64,000 bases of DNA from contig NW_019775400.1 in assembly GCF_001039355.2 (NCBI RefSeq), positions 71,757-135,756 of the forward strand. The letters are read 5' to 3'. The notes beneath the pieces were generated by a model that made no database searches, was not told where the DNA came from, and saw only the letters and a list, made by a program, of their open reading frames with translations. Origin of the DNA: Lingula anatina (taxonomy: Eukaryota; Brachiopoda; Lingulata; Lingulida; Lingulidae). A program made the translations under genes and the position numbers. Below are positions 12,501-25,400 of this stretch, in pieces. The stretch's first letter is position 1. Each line of letters opens with the position of its first letter.

Positions 12501-13350
12501 CATTATATCACTGATTTAGTTTATCTGACATCACTTTGTCAATGTTGTTTGCATGTGAGAATTACAAAAATCTTCTAAATATTTCAAGGTTCCTAAAAAT
12601 TAAATATTTAGAAGCATTTCAAAATGCATGCATTTTCATCTCTACTGTTTGCACCATAGGTAGGATCAAAGAGTAGGCTTAGATACTCAAAATATTTCTT
12701 GGTTTAGTTTATAAATATGACCTGTGTGTTATTCTTATTATTATAAAATTAAATGTGACTTGAAAGTAAGATTTTCTGTACGTGATGAACTATGAATCTC
12801 ACATTTCTTTTAAGAGAACTACAGCAAGAAATATTAAAATGTGCAATTTAGCTATCAGACACCATACACTGGTATCATATCAATACTTGAGATTTGATGA
12901 CCATAAACATTTTAATAATAATCAAAGGGACTTCTTTATGGCTTATAAAGAAAAGCTATGTTGTAACACTATAAAACATGAATGGTAATCTGTCATATAG
13001 TCCATCTAGTAAGACATATGCGTATATATCCTAATTTTGTCTTTTTTATTTCTATATAATATTTAAATCGACCAAACTTTGTGTAAAACAGGAAGAATTG
13101 TCTTCTCTATACAAGTTACAACTTCATTTCGAGAACTGTACTTTCACCATTAGCAAAGTATGTATTTTGGCTAGTATTTCTTAGTTATAGTAAGTGGTTA
13201 TCAGCAATAATAATAAAGATATTACAGAAGGTCCAACTCACATAGAGTATCAGTTGTTCTATTGACATCTTCCACAAAAACATAATGTTATGGTATTGAA
13301 TCAAGACTGTTTGCCTCATAAAGCAGTGTCGTTTCTTGCCATCTGTAATG
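12361..13350. other. Receptor 3' flank and putative 3' UTR
   Basis: No coding sequence is seen. A (TA)n microsatellite of about 20 units lies at 12458-12499. An AATAAA near 13209-13214 is one possible polyadenylation signal for the upstream receptor gene, but AT-richness makes it weak. Short open frames here have no recognisable similarity. Confidence 0.5.
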
Positions 13351-13359
13351 GATGACATA

Positions 13360-14147
13360 AACAAGGCAGCAAAGCTGTCAAATGTACAGACAAAAAACAG
13401 GAAATAACTATGCACAAAATAGGCTACTGTCAATTCTGATGCATAAGAACATTATGTTAACTGCAAATTCAACATCAAATTTTAATTATGCTCAACAGGT
13501 AATACCAATGTGTAACAAGCATAAGGCTTCAGGCCCATGGGAGTTCAAGTTTACACTTTGAAAATGTATAACTTCCAGGAAAAGAAGCCAATTAGACCGC
13601 TTTTCCAACTCAGGTTGCATTTTAGTCCTGTATTTCATTTTTGAAAGTTGGCAATCATAAGTAACATGGTTTTCCCATAATGGTCATCATGGCAGAGGCA
13701 CCCAAAATTGCGTTTTCTTCTAATCTGATGCAATATTACATAATGGTTAACAGCATAATGACCATCAATTTTTAATAATAAAACATACATATCATGGATT
13801 TTCAGAAAATGTGACTAGCATGGGTCTTCAAGCCCGTGGAACTTCAAAGTCACACCTTGAAAATGCCAATATGTGAAAAATTTAATTTTCACAAAAAAAT
13901 ATGCTGAAAAAAGAAAAAACAGCATAACTTCTACAATAATGGCCTGTTCATGCTGATTTTCGAACTTGACCTGCGTTTTATGAATATTCATCAGCTCTGT
14001 AAATATAAAGCCAAAAAGTAAAACTGTCCTCCACTTATCGTGTTTACAAGGAAAGTGCACGGCATCGGCGACGGCATCGGCATCGGCATCGGCGACGACA
14101 GACGCAGGTGATGGCAATATGTACAGACACATCTGTGTCTGTACATA
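13360..14147. repeat. Dispersed repeat copy ending in a palindrome and (GGCATC/GGCGAC) tract
   Basis: Begins with a core aacaaggcagcaaagctgtc that recurs at 46701. It passes through a unit with gcataacttctacaataatg and ttttcgaacttgacctgcg (13889-13990), then a hexamer tract (cggcatcggcgac type, 14060-14105). It ends at a near-perfect palindrome tatgtacagacaca-tc-tgtgtctgtacata (14118-14147) followed by AAAA. It is non-coding and related to the copies at 14838-15388, 15910-16160, 20641-20865 and 46690-46932. Confidence 0.6.
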
Positions 14148-14837
14148 AAAATGTTTAACTGGCAGTAAGAATTACCTAACAAACTGCATTGTCTACTGAA
14201 GCTGTATTTTAGTCCCATGTTTCTTTCCTGTAAGTTTGAGAACAGTAAGTGACATGGTTTTTCTTAAATGGTCATCATGGGAGCAGTGCCCAAAATAGGT
14301 TTTTTCAAATTTTGATGCAATATTACATAATATTTTACAGCATAATGACCATCAATTTTTAATAATAAAATATTAGTATTATGGATATTCAGAAAATGTG
14401 ACTAGCAAAGGTCTTCAGGCCCATGGAACTTCAAAGTCACAACTTGAAAATGCCAAAATGTAAACAAGACAGCACTGTTCTGAAATGTTTTTTTTTTTTC
14501 CATTTTTAACAATTTTTAAAATACAACAAAATTAACAGTTTACTGCCATTTTTATATGATCAACTAAGAAAATAGAAGAGCAGTGTTAAATGTCCAATTT
14601 CTTCCATTCTGAGATTCTGAACATAGTGAATGATTGAATCTGACAAACTGCAATGATATGAGTTTATTTCCATTTTTTAAACTTTATTACACAATACACG
14701 ATAACAAGATTACCATCATTTTTACAAAATCAACTAACAATGTTGTAAAGATGCAGGAAATGTCAAACAAACACTTTTATGTATCTTATTAATTAAATAA
14801 TGAAACTGTTAACATGCCTAAGAATTGAATCTGAGGA

Positions 14838-15388
14838 AATGTAAAAAAAACAGCTTAACTTCTTAAATAATGACCTGATTATGCCGATTTTCGAACTCAA
14901 CCTGCATTTTAGCAGGATTGACCATTCCTGTGAGTTTAATGACAATTGGCCTATCTGTTTTTCTAGTATTGTGTTTACAGTGTTGCATATATGCTGAAAA
15001 GTGAAAAAAAAGCATAACTACTAAAATAGTGGCCTGATCATGCCGATTTTCGAACTTGACCTGCGTTTTAGTAAGATCTATTACTCCTGTGAGTTTCATG
15101 ACAACAGGCCTATCAGTTTTCCTTGAAATGTGTTTACAGTGTTGCATATATGCTGAAAAGTAAAAAAAACAGCATAACTTCTACAATAATGGCCCGATCA
15201 TGCTGATTTTCGAACTTGACCTGCATTTTATGAATATTCATCAGCTCTGTAAATATAAAGCCAAAAAGTAAAACTGCCTTCCACTTATCGTGTTTACAAG
15301 GAAAGTGCACGGCGACGACGGCGACGGCGACAGCGACGACAGACGCAGGTGATGGCAATATGTACAGACACATCTGTGTCTGTACATA
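14838..15388. repeat. Three tandem units of about 155 bp ending in the same palindrome
   Basis: Units start near 14838, 14993 and 15150. Each contains an A-rich stretch, cataactnct, ggcc(t/c)gatcatgc, and ttttcgaact(t/c)(g/a)acctgc. The first two end in gtgtttacagtgttgcatata. The third runs into a (GGCGAC)n tract (15310-15345) and the 30-bp palindrome 15359-15388. The three-unit ladder is an internal amplification of the dispersed family seen at 13360-14147. Confidence 0.7.
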
Positions 15389-15732
15389 AAAAGTACTGTG
15401 CAAATTCAGTCCTATCATAAACAAACCAAATTGCCTTGCACAGTGATTTTTTCAAGACGTACAGAAATGTATCTACTCTTCCTGGGCCGAGGAAGGTGTC
15501 CTATGAGTGTATTACAGTCACACATTAGTGATGCTGTTCTCCTTGGTAAAAAGGCAATCAAGGTCATGTTTTTTAAATAGAAGTTTTTTGTCTGGGATAA
15601 AAGTTGTGAGGTATATCTCTTTTTCTATCAGAATTTACCCTAATGGTAATTATGTAGAAAATTGTTTCAATTTTTACATTCCCTTTTGGTATCCGAACAA
15701 CACTAGCTGCTTAATCTGATTTTTAAAATAAC

Positions 15733-15738
15733 TTTATT
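15733..15738 (-). terminator. Candidate polyadenylation signal for NUB1
   Basis: tttatt on the plus strand (AATAAA on the minus), about 660 bp downstream of the NUB1 stop at 16400. It would include the hairpin repeat 15910-16160 in the 3' UTR. Unverified. Confidence 0.3.
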
Positions 15739-15909
15739 GTTATTACTTTCAGGTAACATCTTAACTAACAATCAGTTAACAATTAAAAATGTTATTGCCT
15801 ATTAATTGACATGTTCATACACAAGAAAAACCTGATGAAAATATATGAATTATCTTCATATGTTTCTATCATCTCAGTATTCAAATTATCAAACATTGAA
15901 GATATAAAG

Positions 15910-16160
15910 TATGATTAAACAGCAAAGCTTGCAAAGATACAGACACTAAACAGGAAAAAAAACTTTAATTGTAAAAATAATCAAATCATTATGATTTTAA
16001 AGGAACCTGCCTTTTAACCAAACAAATCCACCCAAAAATTAAAAGCAAAACAAAAATAGTGTTTACCAGTTGTAGTTTAAACAACATGTATCCAAGAGCA
16101 ATTGCAGACATACAAAGTGATCAGAGTATAAACAGACATACATGGGGTATGTCTGTTTAT
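15910..16160. repeat. Another copy of the hairpin-ended dispersed repeat
   Basis: Contains aacagcaaagcttgcaaag, a central ggaacctgccttttaacc block also seen near 46748, and a terminal perfect hairpin ataaacagacata-catgggg-tatgtctgtttat (16128-16160) followed by AAAA. It lies just beyond the NUB1 stop, in its 3' UTR or flank. Confidence 0.6.
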
Positions 16161-16399
16161 AAAATTTATAAATAAAAAATTGCCAGGTGAGTTGAAAATA
16201 TGTGACAAGCTCTTCTACAAACCCTAATATTTCAAATTACTTTTTTAAATGCAGTCTAATCAAATGGTAGAAAATTCAAAGAAAAAATTTGCATAGATTT
16301 TTAACAAAAATAAGTTTTCAAATACTTGTGAAAATCCTACAAGGGCGTAATGGCTTTTCAGGAAAGCTTCTGCAAGTGTCCAGTTTTGTCCCCATCCCA

Positions 16400-19300
16400 T
16401 TATAACGAGTTCAGTAAAGCCTTGTACTGTTCCAAAAACTGTAACTCCTCTTCAGAGCTCAAATCTAAGTAATCTTCTTCATTTTCTGGGATATCCGGAA
16501 TGATAGAGTCTATTGCATCTTTCTCTCTCTGAAGTTCTTCAGGAGTTTTCTTGCTTGAACTTGGACCTTCAACATGAGGGAAAATGTGAAGACAGATTAA
16601 AATTATAATCTCTACTGGAAATTTTGAGAATATTTATAAAAAGAATGAAGATATTGCTAGAGAAAAATGTGAAGCTGGACACCATTTTTTAAAAATGTTA
16701 TCAAACTGGTGGGTTCTCAAGTAACAGACCACATTTCCTATTTGGAGAATAAAAATAATCGTAAATCAGCCATCTGAACATGATCTTTTCCCCTATTCAA
16801 CCTGCTTCTCTTCAAACATCTGATAAAAAAACCACTGTTTACAGAATAAAGACAAACTACTTCATCATCTTCTGTATAAACCAGATTTATGGTTCCTCTC
16901 TACTGGGCTCTCTGGTCAAGACATACAGGTACCTGGTTCAGAAGTGTCCTGTTGATCAGAAGACTGGGTGACAGGTGAGGCAGACAGGATCCCACCTGAG
17001 TTCAACAGTTCCTCTATAGCCCTTTCCACCTGCCCACTGGACCTCTTCAAGGCTTCCCTGGCTGTGTCAGCACTGAACCCCATACTAGTGACCTACAAAT
17101 ATATATATTATAATGATAACAGTAATATTAACGATAAAAATAATAAATAAATAAATATAGGAAATTAAAGGTAAGTAGGTTTTATCCCTGTGCAGATGTT
17201 ACCCTGGAAGTCAGATCATTCCCACAGTAAAATTGTTTCATGTTAAGTAGGGGATTTCATGTTGCTATGACATCCACATTGACAACTTGATGCTCCATTG
17301 TGCTTAAAAATAACTTCACCTGAGCAATGAGTTCATCTGTAATTTCTATGTCTGGATTCACAGGATCAGGAAGCTGAAGGAGTTCTGGCTGTGTTGACAA
17401 TGTCTACAAAAAGATAAAAAAAGAGCTATATTTAAAAAAACTGGTGATAAAATCTGGACTATAGTACCTTAAGTACTGATAAAATTAAGCAGGGGATTTT
17501 CAAAAGAAAATACCATGAAATTGCCACAAAGCCAATACAATGTTGTAATAAGTGTACTAGGCATTTTTTCACAATAAGAATAATATTCTTTTATTCCTTA
17601 AACAATGTTTGTCAAAATCAAAAGTTAATCTACCAAGGATATAGTTATGGTATTTTTTCAGTATGAATAAAATAAAATTAATATTTTAGGTATTTTATTA
17701 CATTTCTAATTGAAAAGGGGGTTTTCTATATCTGTATATATATCTATATATTTCTATATATCTATATTCTATATCATTTTTAAATGTTAAAACATTCTGA
17801 ATCCAAAGAGTTTATCAGCATACATACCTGGATTGCCATATTTATGTCGTTATTTGTCTGTCTCAAAGCTTCAGCTGCAGCTCCAGGTGGAAATCCCATA
17901 GAACATAACATTTCATAGACATCCACACTGACACTGAAAAATAAGCATCCAAATGATACACTTTACAAACTCACATACTCATTGATCATCACTGCTGTCA
18001 GCAACAAAAGATTAACCTAGTTTTGTTACAGAAAAAAATATTATAATTAATCAAAACTTCTAAGCCCTGACAAGGTTTTTGTACTCAAGTTTAAGGAAAT
18101 TCAAAGCGCCCAGAGACAGCAGGATGGATTGACTTATTCAGAAATACACAAATACCTCACTCTGTATTACCTACTAGTTCTCTTGTACATCAAAGTACAT
18201 TGTAAATTATAGTAAAAAAGGGCACAGAATTAAGCTGACAGGTGGCATTTCATGAGGGCATCACATCAATGTATTTACATTATGTAAGCTGCAATACATC
18301 CAGGTAACTAATGAAAAAAAGCTGCATCAGGTGAATAATAATTTATCAATTACACTATATAAATCATATAATAAATGGCCATCTCACCTCTCCCCACTGG
18401 CCGTCTTTCCTAAACGCTTTTCCTTTTTTCTTTTTTCTCTTTCCTCCTTCTCCTTAAGCCTCATTTTTTTCTTTTCCTACAATGTAAATGACAGGGTTGA
18501 ATAACATGAAATGTAAAAATGTAACACAGTGAACTAATAATATTCATTACTACACATATCATTGTCTAAGCCATATGTATATATACAAGGAAATAAAATG
18601 CTTCACATTTCCATCTGCAAATTCAAATAATTTCAAATGACTGGAGTAAGACTAACAAGGAATTGTACTTTTACACACTGTTACATACACATTGAAGTGA
18701 CTCCCTTCAATAACAGCCAGGAAAGCTATTAACCTGTCAGTTTCTCAAAGTCCACTGGTTCAATAAAGTGTACCATTCGATGTAAAAAGGGCCTTATACA
18801 GGTACAAAATATATGAGAGAAGGAAAACTTACTTCTTTCTTCTTCATAATATACGCAACTGCTGTGCTTACACTTCCATTACTGCCTCTCAATCCAAGTC
18901 TGGCTTCTTGAGGTGTAAAACCCATAGAAACAACTGAAATAATACAGCCTGGTTTTTATAATAAATTCCTAGAGAGGAATTCGTTGATGAAGATATGAAA
19001 ATTATTTTGTTTTTATAAATACATTAACATCAATCCCAAATGTAACCAATGAGAAGTATTGCACTATAAAACAGTGTACTTGCCTGCAACATTTTAATAC
19101 AGTAGGATTTGCTCAAAAGGCATGAAATACCTTTTAACACTGGTCTAAGAAAACTAAGAAATTGTTTAAATTATTATCAATAAAACCATGAGCACTTTTC
19201 CACCTTATCATGTATAGGTAAAATTTAGTACTACTTATTTTATAGGGTTATCAAGGTATCAAGTTTATTATATGCACACAGACAGACAACCTGGTTCCAG

Positions 19301-22300
19301 TGGCGCAGTGGAGTGGTTATATAGATAATAATGTACATACCTTCTGCAATCTTTTCATCATCCACTGCAAGTCTTTGAAGTTCTTTTTCTGCCTAGGGTA
19401 GATATTCAATGTAACATTTTAGAGATCATTGTTGGGGCATAACTGATGGGCTACAACTAATGGGCTTGTCTGTAACTTTTATAAGTAAACTTTGATAAGT
19501 AATTGGAATAACAAGTACAAACAGTGTGTGCTGTCTGACAGACCTTTTTTTTTTTTTTTTTTTTTGGGGGGGGGGGGAGTGTTCACAAGATCTGCCTTTA
19601 AAGGTCCACTCAGAGTGAATTTCTTTTGTACCACATTTTTTGCTGTTTCTTAATTAAGGTCATTGAACTAAGGGGCAAAAAGGTCCACTTTTTCAAAAAA
19701 GTTATTCTTTCTGAAATGGCTGCTTGCAGACATATTTTAGAGGTTATTTATATATACAATACAAATAGTGATATAGTGAATATAAAAATAGTGAAATATT
19801 CAAAAATGTCACTGCATGCCATTTTTTGACTTAACTCAGAAGTTCTTTAAAACAACCCAAGCATACTAATTAATGTACACATTCTATTAATTCCTTTCAC
19901 CTCCTATTAGATTTTACATCTTGTAAAATGGACACTGGTATATACATCATGGGTAAATCACACATATTCAATCAGTCTATATAATTGTTAACACAGTCAA
20001 AATATATAAAACCAGTTCTTAGCCAGCTCAGAGCTGAAATGATTTTCATCATGTGTGACTGTATATGTGCCCTTACGATAGGTAAGAATATATTAGTTAT
20101 GTCAGAATTATAGTGAGGTTCTTGAACATGATTTTTTTGTTAAACTCCATAACTTTTTTTAAATTATAAAACAGAGCTAAAAACTCCTTGTTTAATGTGT
20201 GTCAAATGGCAAATATGATGTTATGTAAACTGACCTTATTTAACAATGTGATGGCCTCATGTCTTTTGTGTTGATGATAAGCCACTATACCTTGCAGAAG
20301 ATGAAGTCGCATAAACAAGGCAAGCACAGATCCTATTTCACCCTGGGAAAGAGTTGAAATTGTGGAAGTGTATACTGGTGGTATATTATATTTTATATAA
20401 CTAAAAAAACTCACTAGAGAGATATGACTACATAAGATTGAAACAAGTATCACCATACTTAAATTGTGGATGAAAATTCTGATAATCAAAACTGAAATTA
20501 AGAAAAAAATGACAAAAACAGAACAATGAAATTTCTTTTGAGACAAAAACTATCGTCAGTTTGATAGTTTTTTTGCATATATGATCAAACAGTTATCTGC
20601 CTTTCATGCTTATTGATGGGGGCTTTGAATAGAATTCCTCAAACAAAGCAGCAAATCTGTGAAATAAACAGGCATATTAATAAAATTAAAAGAACTGATT
20701 GAAGCAGCATTCATTAAAACAGTTTAAAAGGATGACCAAGCATTCCACAATGACAATGATATTTTTAAGTTTGATAATATTACACAATACTTAATATTAG
20801 TAATACTTAATAGCATTATGATGGCCATACATCTAGAAACACTGTGTCTGCCCATAAAAACTGCACTCAGTGACTGCGCGAGTTATACATGTATGTGAGA
20901 GAAGACTACCTTCATTTTCCAGAAAAACCGCGCACTAGACAAACATACAAAAAAGACAAACAATCATGTACAAAATATAAAAAATGCACTTAGTTGCTTT
21001 AAAATCTTTGTACTAACAAAAGGTCTATACAGTACTATAACAGTAACATTTTTAGACATGACCTTGTTACCTTGACAACTGCCAGCCTCTCCAAATTCTG
21101 TCCATAGCTCCTATTGAAACAATCTTCACAAGCCAGAAGCCTCGATTCTAAAATTTAATCAAACATAATCTTCAAAGACCTGATGGCATGTATACTGAAC
21201 ACAGATCAAATAGTTCACTATATCAAGTGAACTAGTAAATCAGAGAGTAAAACCTTTGTGAACAAGGTAAAAGACATTTACCCTGTAACAACATTCAATT
21301 ATAAACAATGATCATCAGCTAACAGGTGAAGTGTGTGTCTATTTATAAATATCACTGAAAAAATTATTTATGTGAAAAAAATTGCACCATCCCCAGGGCC
21401 AGCCCCAGCTTCAGATGTATAAAATACCAAAGATCTCATCTACATTTCTGATGATAGGTCTATCAATAATCCAAAGTTTCAAGTTCCTCACTCTAATGGT
21501 CTGAGAGGGGATAGCAAAAAACTACGAATACATGGCTGGATAGACAAATGGACAAAGTGGCAGACAGACATTTGAACGAAAATTATAGCATGCAAAAACA
21601 ATGAAAAACAAAGTGAGGTAATGCATTCTGATAAATGGTTTCACAATTTGGTTTTCTGCAGGAAAATTATATATTTTTTATATACAAAATGTTGTAAAAC
21701 AAGCGCCTCACATTTCAACTATTCAATGTAGAAAATGAAAATCTTTTGAGTGTACATGGAAACTCATATAAGAACATAGTTTTCTTTAACATAATATGTA
21801 TAAAATTGATAAAATAGGAACAACGTACCTGCATCAGGCAAGTCATTAACACTCTGCAAGCACAGATAACACCATACAATATCCAGGCAAAGAATTGCAT
21901 AGTTGTCCACTGCATTCAGGATATCAGAGTTACACTTTCTGAAATAAGAGACCAATACGTTAACAAGGGTTGCTATTTTTTATAAAATGCCCTACAGTTT
22001 TAACAAATGTCACTGATATCAAATGTGTAGAGGTATAGCTATTATATTTTTATGTACAAGTATATGTCTACAAAACTATAGATAAAACTGATAAGCCTTT
22101 TGAATAACCTTTGACATGCTTTTTAGTCATAGAGTTTATTAGTCACACCATCAAAATAACAGATTAAATTCAATGAGTTACATAAATTGTAATGTATTAT
22201 AAGAACTCTTCACCTGAACTCTTTGTCTGCCTCTAGTAACAGCAGTAATGCTTCTCCATATTGTTTTCTTTTGATAGCTGCCTTGCCCTTCTCATGAAGA

Positions 22301-25001
22301 GTCATTGCTAGAGTCAAGGCCTGCAACACAGAATGATATGTATTTTTAAAAGAGGAAAATATATAATGACTGCTTATCATATCACAGGCTTTTATCTGAG
22401 TAAACTGAAGTTAGAGATATCACAATTATCAGTGAGCAGCAGACAAATTTCTTGATAAAAAACATGCTCAGCTATTGATGTGGAATAAAAGAGTACGAGT
22501 TTGAAGAACAATAATGCTAGAATGTGGTATAAAAACCTGTATGAAGAACAGGAATTTCAAAGTGGATTAGGGTCAAAAAGTAGAACTAAAGCCAAACCTT
22601 TCTTTCCTCTGGTGGTAGCTGCAAAGACTTCCCAGCCTGGTCTGCTATTTGAAGGAAGGGTTCATGGCCATCTCCAGCTAAAACAAATATACAGAATAAG
22701 GTTTAAATAATTACCTACGTATAGTATCACATTTTGTACTTTAAAAATTTTGATCCAATTTCAGGTTATATATACCACAGAGTATGACCAATTGGTGCCC
22801 ATAAAGACACATATTTGAAGAACAATTCATCTTAAACAGGCCATAGCAAACTGTCAATTTCAACTTGTAAGAATATCATTTTGAACATAAGCAATTTGCA
22901 TTTGCATTGAAAAGATATCAGGTGTCCTTAAAACACTGGTACACAATATGTAAAATAAAAAAATTCCATGAATTAGACAAAATAAATAAATAAATAAATA
23001 AAATTAAAATGATAATAATAAATACTGAAATGAGTACCATCATCTTTTGATGCTAATATCTCTGCTGCTTCTCTTGTCCTAGAAACCTTCAGCAGCTGCT
23101 CCTGCTGCACTCTGGCCTCAGCCTCTGCCTCAGTGAGACATATAGCCATGACCAGACTTTGATTCTACAATAACATTCAGAAGGATTTGGTGTATTTAAA
23201 ACCATTATCACCATCATATTGTCCTGTCAAGTTTGTATTTGAGTTTGTATTTGAAAGAATCTACATTTTAAAGAAGTCTGACCAAATTTACCAAACTGCT
23301 CTACAATATCACTTCTGCTCAAATAAATCAGTATTTAAATGATCAAGTGTATCGTCTGTTCACATGGTTCAATTTGTGGGAATAAATCAAATTGTTTACA
23401 ATCAAATTCAATAAGTCAAACCTCCAAGCAAGAGTAGTTAACATGTACATATTGAGTTTTAAAATGTAAAAAAACTCACCTTAAGGCCTTGTTCCTGTAA
23501 AGAACTTCCGTCTTCTATCACACGCCCACTACTAATGAGTTTCACATGTGACAAATTAATGCCACTTCTTTTAGAAATAAGCTGTTTTAAATTCTCTCCT
23601 CGCTCATGTAGAGGAATTTCTACTGTATATTTGTTTTCTCTTGTGCCATTATTTGCCTAAAATTAAAGTTAGAATAACAAACAAATCTAAAGCAGCCTGT
23701 CATTAATGGATAAATGACACATGTACTTTCATGATAATTTATTTGAAAAAATTAAAGAATGGGCTGTCACTTCTGCTTAACAAACATATAAATGTTAATC
23801 TCTCTCTCTCTCTCTCTCTCTCTCTGTCACACACACACGCATGCACGCACGCACGCACGCATGCACGCACACACACACACACACACATTTTTCCTGTCTT
23901 TACCTCCTTTTGAAAATTGCCAGCAAGTTTTACTTTCAGTGATGCTATTCCTGTTTGCTGAAATTTATTTCTGGATGCAAGTTTCTCCAGTGCATGCAGT
24001 CTTAAGTCGTCAAGAACACAGCAAACTTTGTCAACTGATAGATTGCACTCTACAGCATATCTTGTTGACAGCTCCTATAAGTAACAATATCAAAAATGAT
24101 CAGAGTCCCTTTTCTAAAATATAATATGATCACTTGAAACTATATATGTTGATGGAATAACCAAGCTGTATTGAATGAATGTAAAAGCTTCATCAAAACT
24201 GAATGTCCATAAATATTTCAAATAAAACTAGACTTGTAATCAGTCCATTAACTTTCAGCACATAGTTAGTGTGAATGCATTTGGAAGATTCTACAAAAAC
24301 TAAGCTTGTTTATACACCAGAGACTAATACAAAATTATTTTATCATTTCCAAAATGTGACTCATTAAGTACAATGCCTGGGGTGTAGGGGTGTTCAGGCG
24401 CTTGGCTTCACATCCAGTGTTGTTAAGGCCGGCTAGTCCATAAGGGCGAAAGGTGAAATTTAAATAGCTTGCCGGTGACCCGTAGATCACTCAAGTCAAC
24501 CTCTCCTCCCCGTGGTACACCCTGGAAACTAGGTCCTAGCGGGCCTAGGCTAACGAGGCTCTGGCTATGGGAAGGAAAACCCTGACATAAAACCTACCGC
24601 GGGGGGCCAACAACCCTCTCGGTTCAAATTAATGTTACAGAAACCACAAAAACTTCTACTTCAACTAGGACCTCAGTGTATTCGAGTCAAGACCACAACA
24701 CTATGACCATTTCTGATGAAAGCCCACCACCAGAAGTCAGGAGTGCGAAGTCGGATGCACTGGGGCCCAAATCCATCCTTCGTGTTGGGGCATGGAATGT
24801 TGTGGCCTTATGTCCCACGCGGGACGAAGAGCAATGATGATGATGATGAAGCACAATGCCTATCTGTGTACATACATCTAGACTGGATCCTTTAGAGCCA
24901 TCTTCTGCTGTGTATGGAGAAAGCCATAGTTTCACTTTCTCTTGGTTAAGTTTACTTCTGAGTTTTTCTTTTATTTCTTCTTCTACATAATTGCTGGCCA
25001 T
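16400..25001 (-). CDS. NUB1: NEDD8 ultimate buster 1 (NUB1)
   Basis: Adaptor that binds NEDD8 and FAT10 conjugates and brings them to the proteasome. Minus-strand coding exons in order: 24876-25001, 23904-24074, 23480-23656, 23038-23164, 22598-22677, 22214-22320, 21829-21938, 21071-21147, 20235-20342, 19341-19392, 18833-18933, 18388-18476, 17828-17933, 17320-17403, 16933-17092, 16400-16566. They total 1,842 nt = 613 residues plus stop, close to human NUB1 (615). Landmarks: RSKLNQEKVKLWLSPYT at the N-terminus; a ubiquitin-like fold in exon 3; FLQIADQAGKSLQLPPEERK; VDNYAILCLDIVWCYLCL; RLHLLQGIVAYHQHKRHEA; three UBA domains; a C-terminal acidic tail (IPENEEDYLDL). The start is the ATG in aagATGG after a 5' UTR intron. 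Exons 1-2 occur again at 29906-30031 and 27069-27239 through an assembly overlap. Confidence 0.95.
16933..18933 (-). CDS. NUB1: NUB1 exons encoding three UBA domains
   Basis: Each UBA shows the MGF loop. UBA1 is SMGFTPQEARLGLRGSNGSV in exon 18833-18933. UBA2 is MLCSMGFPPGAAAEALRQTN in exon 17828-17933. UBA3 is VTSMGFSADTAREALKRSSG in exon 16933-17092. Between UBA1 and UBA2 the exon 18388-18476 is a Lys/Arg/Glu helix (MRLKEKEERE), matching the basic linker of human NUB1. Family knowledge: these UBAs bind NEDD8 or FAT10. The three-UBA arrangement is that of the longer human isoform. Confidence 0.88.
19529..19577. repeat. Poly(T) then poly(G) homopolymer tract
   Basis: About 23 T followed by about 13 G, within the NUB1 intron between exons 9 and 10. 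Such tracts are assembly-error prone. No function is inferred. Confidence 0.8.
20641..20865. repeat. Degenerate copy of the hairpin-ended dispersed repeat in a NUB1 intron
   Basis: Starts with caaagcagcaaatctgtgaa, carries the internal taatattacacaat / gatggccat motifs also seen at 13.7 and 14.3 kb, and ends near ctgtgtctgcccataaaaa, a decayed version of the terminal hairpin. Confidence 0.45.
23480..23656 (-). CDS. NUB1: NUB1 ubiquitin-like domain exon
   Basis: A 59-codon exon in phase 0 encoding KYTVEIPLHERGENLKQLIS then INLSHVKLISSGRVIEDGSS then LQEQGLK. This is the strand-helix-strand pattern of a ubiquitin-like fold, and it aligns with the UBL of vertebrate NUB1 (ITGRELRSKIAETFGL ... TLEEQGV). 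In NUB1 this domain mediates proteasome engagement. It is preceded by exon 2, which ends in TGIASLKVKLAGNFQKE. Confidence 0.85.
23796..23888. repeat. Compound microsatellite (CT)n-(CA)n-(CGCA)n-(CA)n
   Basis: Pure CT run, short CA run, CGCA/TGCA tetramers, then CA again. It lies just downstream of NUB1 exon 2 in the intron. The match between the two copies of the NUB1/PIKFYVE block begins right after it (23887), so the repeat is the likely cause of the contig break. Confidence 0.93.
24379..24852. mobile_element. Non-autonomous LINE-derived insertion with 9-bp target duplication
   Basis: Present in copy A, absent from copy B. The copy-B empty site reads taagtacaatgcctatctg. In copy A acaatgcct occurs on both sides (24370-24378 and 24853-24861). 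The insert ends in a (GAT)n tail (gatgatgatgatgaa), typical of RTE-like elements. Just before the tail, plus-strand translation gives ILRVGAWNV, resembling the start of an APE-type endonuclease domain. The inference is a LINE 5' end joined to its 3' tail by internal deletion, a SINE-like derivative. It lies in NUB1 intron 1. Confidence 0.75.
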
Positions 25002-25400
25002 CTTGTATCCAACCTATAGGAATTAAAAGTTTCTTCAGACAACCATACTACTAGTACTAGTCTATTTACTGGCATTCGTAACAAGTTAAAATTTAAGCCA
25101 AACATATTACCAACCATTTACAAGCTAGGCCGAAATCTGAGGTATGGTGCAAATGACGTTGCTAAAATAAAAGACGGCGTCGATCATAATTCAACAGCAT
25201 GTTACTGTTAATATTCCATTTCTTTACACGTCCGAATAATTCCAAGTGCTCAACACTGTATTAAGGGTGATGCCTAACATATAATAAATACATTCTTACT
25301 CATTTACTTACTAGCGTCGCTCCCGTACCAATTCTCGCATGACTTGCAAAGGTTTGTTTTGGTTTAGAGTAAAGACGCTTCTTGCTAACTATCTTAGTTT

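Noticed and set aside
15021-15230. tcgaac motif as a tRNA B-box, suggesting a tRNA-derived SINE
   Set aside because: On either strand the box match is poor and no A-box lies at the right distance.
23731-24124. Frames with Ser-Leu and Thr-His repeats
   Set aside because: They read through a CT/CA microsatellite and across NUB1 exon 2 on the wrong strand.
24855-25001. His-rich C-terminus of the 104-codon frame beginning MASNYVEEEI
   Set aside because: The frame reads past the exon 1 donor into the (GAT)n tail of the inserted LINE-derived element; the His run is not part of NUB1.
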